A stretch of DNA of 9,322 bases from JBLHKS01 sp047620505 (lineage in GTDB: Bacteria > Verrucomicrobiota > Verrucomicrobiia > Verrucomicrobiales > DEV007): NCBI GenBank assembly GCA_047620505.1, contig JBLHKS010000256.1, positions 1-9,322 of the forward strand, read 5' to 3'. The notes beneath the pieces are model-generated. The model was not told the origin of the DNA, did no database searches, and saw only the letters and a program-made list of their open reading frames with translations. The stretch's first letter is position 1, and every line of letters begins with the position of its first letter. Positions 7,094 to 9,322 of this stretch are shown one piece after another. Both the position numbers and the translations under genes were made by a program.

Positions 7094-7573
7094 ATGAAAA
7101 CGCTCGAACCCATCGATATCGGACTAACCGATGAAAAACGCAAAAAAGTCATCGGTCTGCTTCAGACCGCGTTGGCCAACCAACACGTCATCTACATCAA
7201 ACTGCGCAACTTTCACTGGAACCTCCACGGACCGCGATTCAGCCCGCTTCACGAACTCTTCGCAGAGCACTATACCGCCATGGCCGCGTCTATCGACGGG
7301 ACCGCCGAGCGCATCCGGATGCTAGGAGGCGTGCCCGCTGGCTCCATGGAAGAGTTCCTCAAACAGACCTCTCTGGACGAATTGCCGGGCGATCTCTACG
7401 ACGGCGAAACCGCGATCAAAGTTCTGGTCGAGGATCGCGAGAAGGCAATCAGGGCGACACGCGATGCGATCGACGTGATCTCCGAAGCCGGCGACGAAGG
7501 CACGGCCGACATGTTGATCGCTCAGTTACGCGCGCACGAAATGATCGCGTGGATCCTGCGAAGCTTTCTGTAA
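7094..7573 (+). CDS. dps: Dps-family DNA-binding ferritin-like protein
   Basis: Encodes 159 aa, the standard Dps length. Dps forms a 12-subunit cage that oxidises ferrous iron with hydrogen peroxide, stores the mineral and often coats DNA in stationary phase. The intersubunit ferroxidase signature is complete: LRNFHWNLHGPRFSPLHELF (residues 37-56) provides His41 and His53, and SIDGTAERI (66-74) provides Asp68 and Glu72. The C-terminal helix RAHEMIAWILRSFL closes the four-helix bundle. The N-terminal tail has only a few basic residues (KRKK at 15-18), so strong DNA binding is uncertain. It lies 56 bp after the glutamate dehydrogenase on the same strand and is followed by a likely intrinsic terminator, so the pair probably shares a transcript. 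I saw no clear OxyR or Fur box. Confidence 0.96.
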   Translation: MKTLEPIDIGLTDEKRKKVIGLLQTALANQHVIYIKLRNFHWNLHGPRFSPLHELFAEHYTAMAASIDGTAERIRMLGGVPAGSMEEFLKQTSLDELPGDLYDGETAIKVLVEDREKAIRATRDAIDVISEAGDEGTADMLIAQLRAHEMIAWILRSFL

Positions 7574-7614
7574 TATTCTTCCGGCCGTAAAGATCGAGAT
7601 TTCACTGCAAAGTT

Positions 7615-7649
7615 AAGCCAAAGGCTTGAGCACTCCAAGCGGGCTTTTT
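7615..7649 (+). terminator. Likely intrinsic terminator of the gdhA-dps unit
   Basis: The outer stem AAGCC (7615-7619) pairs with GGCTT (7642-7646). The inner stem GCTTG (7624-7628) pairs with CAAGC (7636-7640) around a 7-nt loop. Five T residues (7645-7649) end the structure. It begins 41 bases after the dps stop codon, which is the expected place. A smaller alternative hairpin (AAGCC-AAA-GGCTT, 7615-7627) competes with it. Confidence 0.55.
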
Positions 7650-7708
7650 GAAACCGACATGAAAACCTGACCTGAATCCTTTCCACCAACCAGCAAGTCA
7701 CGTCGTCG

Positions 7709-7724
7709 GATGACCCAGGTCATC
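7709..7724. repeat. Perfect inverted repeat, operator-like
   Basis: GATGACC-CA-GGTCATC has two perfect 7-bp arms around a 2-nt centre. It lies between two converging genes, inside the second frame of the candidate relic. Its compact symmetry resembles a binding site for a dimeric regulator, but no promoter or regulator gene is visible nearby. Confidence 0.35.
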
Positions 7725-7783
7725 AAGCGGCGTGGCGCGCGGTCCACGCTCTCCGAACCAACAATCATAGTGATGTTTTCAGG

Positions 7784-7804
7784 ACTGTAGCGCTGAAGCG
7801 CAGT
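7784..7804. repeat. Imperfect hairpin, possible dispersed intergenic repeat
   Basis: Read on the - strand, ACTG and CGC pair across a TTCA loop with GCG and CAGT, with a 3-nt bulge (CTA) on one side. The hairpin sits in a non-coding gap exactly where the candidate relic changes frame. Short GC-rich hairpins like this are often dispersed REP-type elements, but only one copy is visible here. Confidence 0.25.
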
Positions 7805-7994
7805 AGACCGATGGGGACACCTTCGTGATGAGCGGCTTAAGGTGCTCAGAACGCTCCCTCAGAAGTTTTGTAGCTGTCGAGTCCTCCGCTTGAATTGACA
7901 ACGCAAAGCAGGCGAAAGTGGGAATGGCGAGGATGTGCTTTATCATTGTGGTACGAATTCAATTTCTTGCCGAACAATTTGTCTACCAGAATCT

Positions 7995-9201
7995 CTAACC
8001 TCCCGGATCCGGCTCCGTCTTTAGTGCTTCAACTACTTCCGCCAGCCGATTTTCAAATCGTGCCCGGTCGTGTGGCAACGAGACGGTGCGATTGGCCATT
8101 TCCTCAATCCACCGCACTTGTTCACCGAGCAGCTGCCGCCGCATCGGGCTGGTGGTTCGGCTGGCGATGGTTTGAAGCGCGCCCAACATCCGCAGGATGA
8201 TGGCGACATTGCCGGTGGCGCTGCCGCGAATTTGTTCGAACGATTCGGCGACGAGGCTGGCAAACGTCGGGCCGATGGTGATCACCCTCAGCTCCCCTTC
8301 TTCGTAGCGATGCGATGAAGGGATACTTCGGGAGGCCAGACGGGACAGAATCGCCGTCAAATAATCCAAACACATCTCCGCCGTCGTAGTGTCATTGATG
8401 CCGGGTGAGAGAGCTCGCAAGGCGATATCCACGATCTGTCCGATTCCGAAAGAAGTATCCTGTTCCACGGTGCGATGGCGGTCGACATGGTAGGCAGACT
8501 GCAATGCGGTAACGAGTTCCTGTTCCGGCGGGTCCTCCAGGGCGAGTGATGCGAGCGGAGTCTCCTGGACCACAAACTCGCCGACGCCGTGTTCCATCCG
8601 CACGATAGTCTTGTGCTCTCGCGCCAGTCGCAGGAGAGTCGCGAAATCCAAGTATTGGATGTAACCAGTCTTCCTGGACGGGACGACCTGCCAGCGTCGC
8701 TCCGGCAGGGGAGCCGACTCCGGATCCGCATCGTCTTTGCCCGGCCCTTCGCCGAGGTTCTCTGGAAACAGCCGGTCAGCGGCCACGATGGTTTCATCGG
8801 CAACCGAGGCAATAATGAGCGAGGCCTGGATCGAAGAGGCGATGTGATGAATGAAGAAAATGAGAACTCCGATGCCGCCAATCGCCAGCACGACGCCAAA
8901 AAACACTGCCAGACTTGGAACAAATCCGACCTCGTCACTGGCACGGATGGTGCGCAACACGATGAGACAATAGCTGAAAATACCGGCGAAAATTCCGAGC
9001 ACGACCTGGGTCACGCGGTCACTCATGAAGTTCCGCAGGATGCGCGAGGTGTATTGGCTCGAGGCCAGCGCCAACGTCATCAAGGTCATCGAAAACGTGA
9101 CCCCCACCACGGTCATCATCGAGCCCGCAATCGTGGACAACACGCCCCGCGCTCCCTCGGCGCCAGCCCCGAACAAACGAGGCCATCGGGCCAACCATTG
9201 T
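7995..9201 (-). CDS. DUF2254 membrane protein, 5' end interrupted by an intron
   Basis: The frame reads from the intron junction near 9201 to the TAG at 7995, about 401 codons; residue numbers below count from the TTG at 9194 (399 aa). Three hydrophobic segments lie at about 17-47, 60-83 and 92-122. The block FGAGAEGARGVLSTIAGSMMTVVGVTFSMTLMTLALASSQ is highly typical of DUF2254. A cytoplasmic region follows with DIALRALSPGINDTTTAEMCLDYL (256-279), the family hallmark, where IND is usually followed by Pro. Function is unknown. Family members are longer at the N-terminus, with additional membrane helices before GAEGAR. Those must lie beyond the window or be lost. Codons between 9194 and 9201 (QW) also look native. 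Beyond 9201 the frame runs into intron sequence and soon reaches a stop upstream. If the N-terminus is separated by the intron, the gene is broken. Confidence 0.85.
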
Positions 9202-9322
9202 GTGTGCCCAGCATGGGCGAGATGTAAATGGGGTGCAAGTCCCCTGTAGAAAGACCAGACATGATGAAATCATGAAGAAACTACCACCAGAAGCCAACTG
9301 CGTGCGGGCAACCGTTCGTGGG
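9202..9322 (+). mobile_element. Group II intron, 5' portion (domain I), truncated by window edge
   Basis: GTGTG at 9202-9206 matches the group II 5' consensus GUGYG and starts a stem GCCCA-GCA-TGGGC (9207-9218 region), as in known bacterial introns beginning GUGYGCCCAGCAUGGG. It is followed by GGGG-TGCAAGT-CCCC (9230-9244), a perfect CATGAT-GAA-ATCATG hairpin (9260-9274) and AAGCCAACTGCGTG (9291-9304) with a G-rich/C-rich stem. I recognise the GGTGCAAGTCC and GCCAACTGCGTG blocks from domain I of bacterial group II introns. The rest, including any reverse-transcriptase ORF and domains V-VI, would lie to the right. A start at 9200 (also GTGTG) cannot be fully excluded. The intron is + strand, opposite to the DUF2254 gene it adjoins. 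Confidence 0.8.

Larger units (their letters stand above)
7613..7946 (-). pseudogene. Candidate decayed secreted-protein gene, frameshifted
   Basis: On the - strand, an ATG at 7946 starts a 55-codon frame ending at 7779. It begins with a good signal peptide (MIKHILAIPTFACFALSIQA, then ED), followed by a helical stretch (TATKLLRERSEHLKPLITKVSPSV). The start resembles the N-terminus of secreted trypsin-like (HtrA/S1C) proteases, where a helix leads into a V-x-P-S-V strand, but it stops before any protease domain. Shifting frame by +1 near 7790 continues the reading as YSPENITMIVGSESV and on to KSPLGVLKPLA, ending at 7613; a separate 51-codon ATG frame (7768-7613) lies in it. I do not recognise this second part. 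The start lies 48 bases beyond the DUF2254 stop, on the same strand. It could be a relic or two chance frames; the protease link is a weak impression. Confidence 0.35.
7650..7994. other. Intergenic stretch between dps and DUF2254
   Basis: These 345 bases hold no intact gene on either strand. They contain the two frames of the candidate relic on the - strand, a 16-bp inverted repeat at 7709-7724 and an imperfect hairpin at 7784-7804. Dps on the left and DUF2254 on the right both end towards this gap, so it need not contain a promoter for either. Confidence 0.5.

Noticed and set aside
8589..9227. 212-aa + strand frame opposite DUF2254
   Set aside because: It is antisense to the conserved DUF2254 membrane segments and shows no domain-like pattern.

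Overview
The window is about 9.3 kb of moderately GC-rich bacterial chromosome. It carries eight well-supported protein genes, one small membrane-protein gene and several short or damaged ones. At its right edge the first ~120 bases of a group II intron cut into the last gene. No gene has a convincing Shine-Dalgarno sequence, and two leaders are strikingly A/C-rich. This fits lineages with weak SD use, such as Verrucomicrobiota or Bacteroidota. With the gene content and GC level I lean to a soil-type Verrucomicrobiota, but only as an inference.

Layout, left to right. (1) The 3' part of a baeRF-family (archaeo-eukaryotic release-factor-like) protein gene, + strand. (2) A 73-codon lipoprotein-like frame with no ATG, GTG or TTG start that keeps its signal peptide. 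(3) On the - strand, a Blc-type lipocalin that has lost about 48 central residues in frame. (4) Divergently, a 52-aa DUF3096-type membrane protein whose stop overlaps the start of fumC (class II fumarase) by 4 nt. (5) On the - strand, a six-BON-domain secreted protein followed by a DUF2383/PA2169-type four-helix-bundle protein. (6) Divergently, a glutamate dehydrogenase followed 56 bp later by a Dps ferritin-like protein and a likely intrinsic terminator. (7) About 420 bp without an intact gene, holding a short secreted-protein frame that looks decayed, plus inverted repeats. (8) On the - strand, a DUF2254 membrane protein whose 5' end meets the group II intron, which lies in the opposite orientation.

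Two genes are central metabolism (fumarase, glutamate dehydrogenase). Most of the others belong to families tied to stress, envelope maintenance or stationary phase: baeRF, Blc lipocalin, DUF3096, BON, DUF2383 and Dps. The region reads as a stress and maintenance neighbourhood with several signs of decay: an in-frame deletion, a lost start codon, a frameshifted relic and an intron insertion. I see no CRISPR array, tRNA, rRNA or phage module, and no clear case for a wholly new system. The best leads are the intron-split DUF2254 gene, the internally deleted lipocalin and the six-BON protein.
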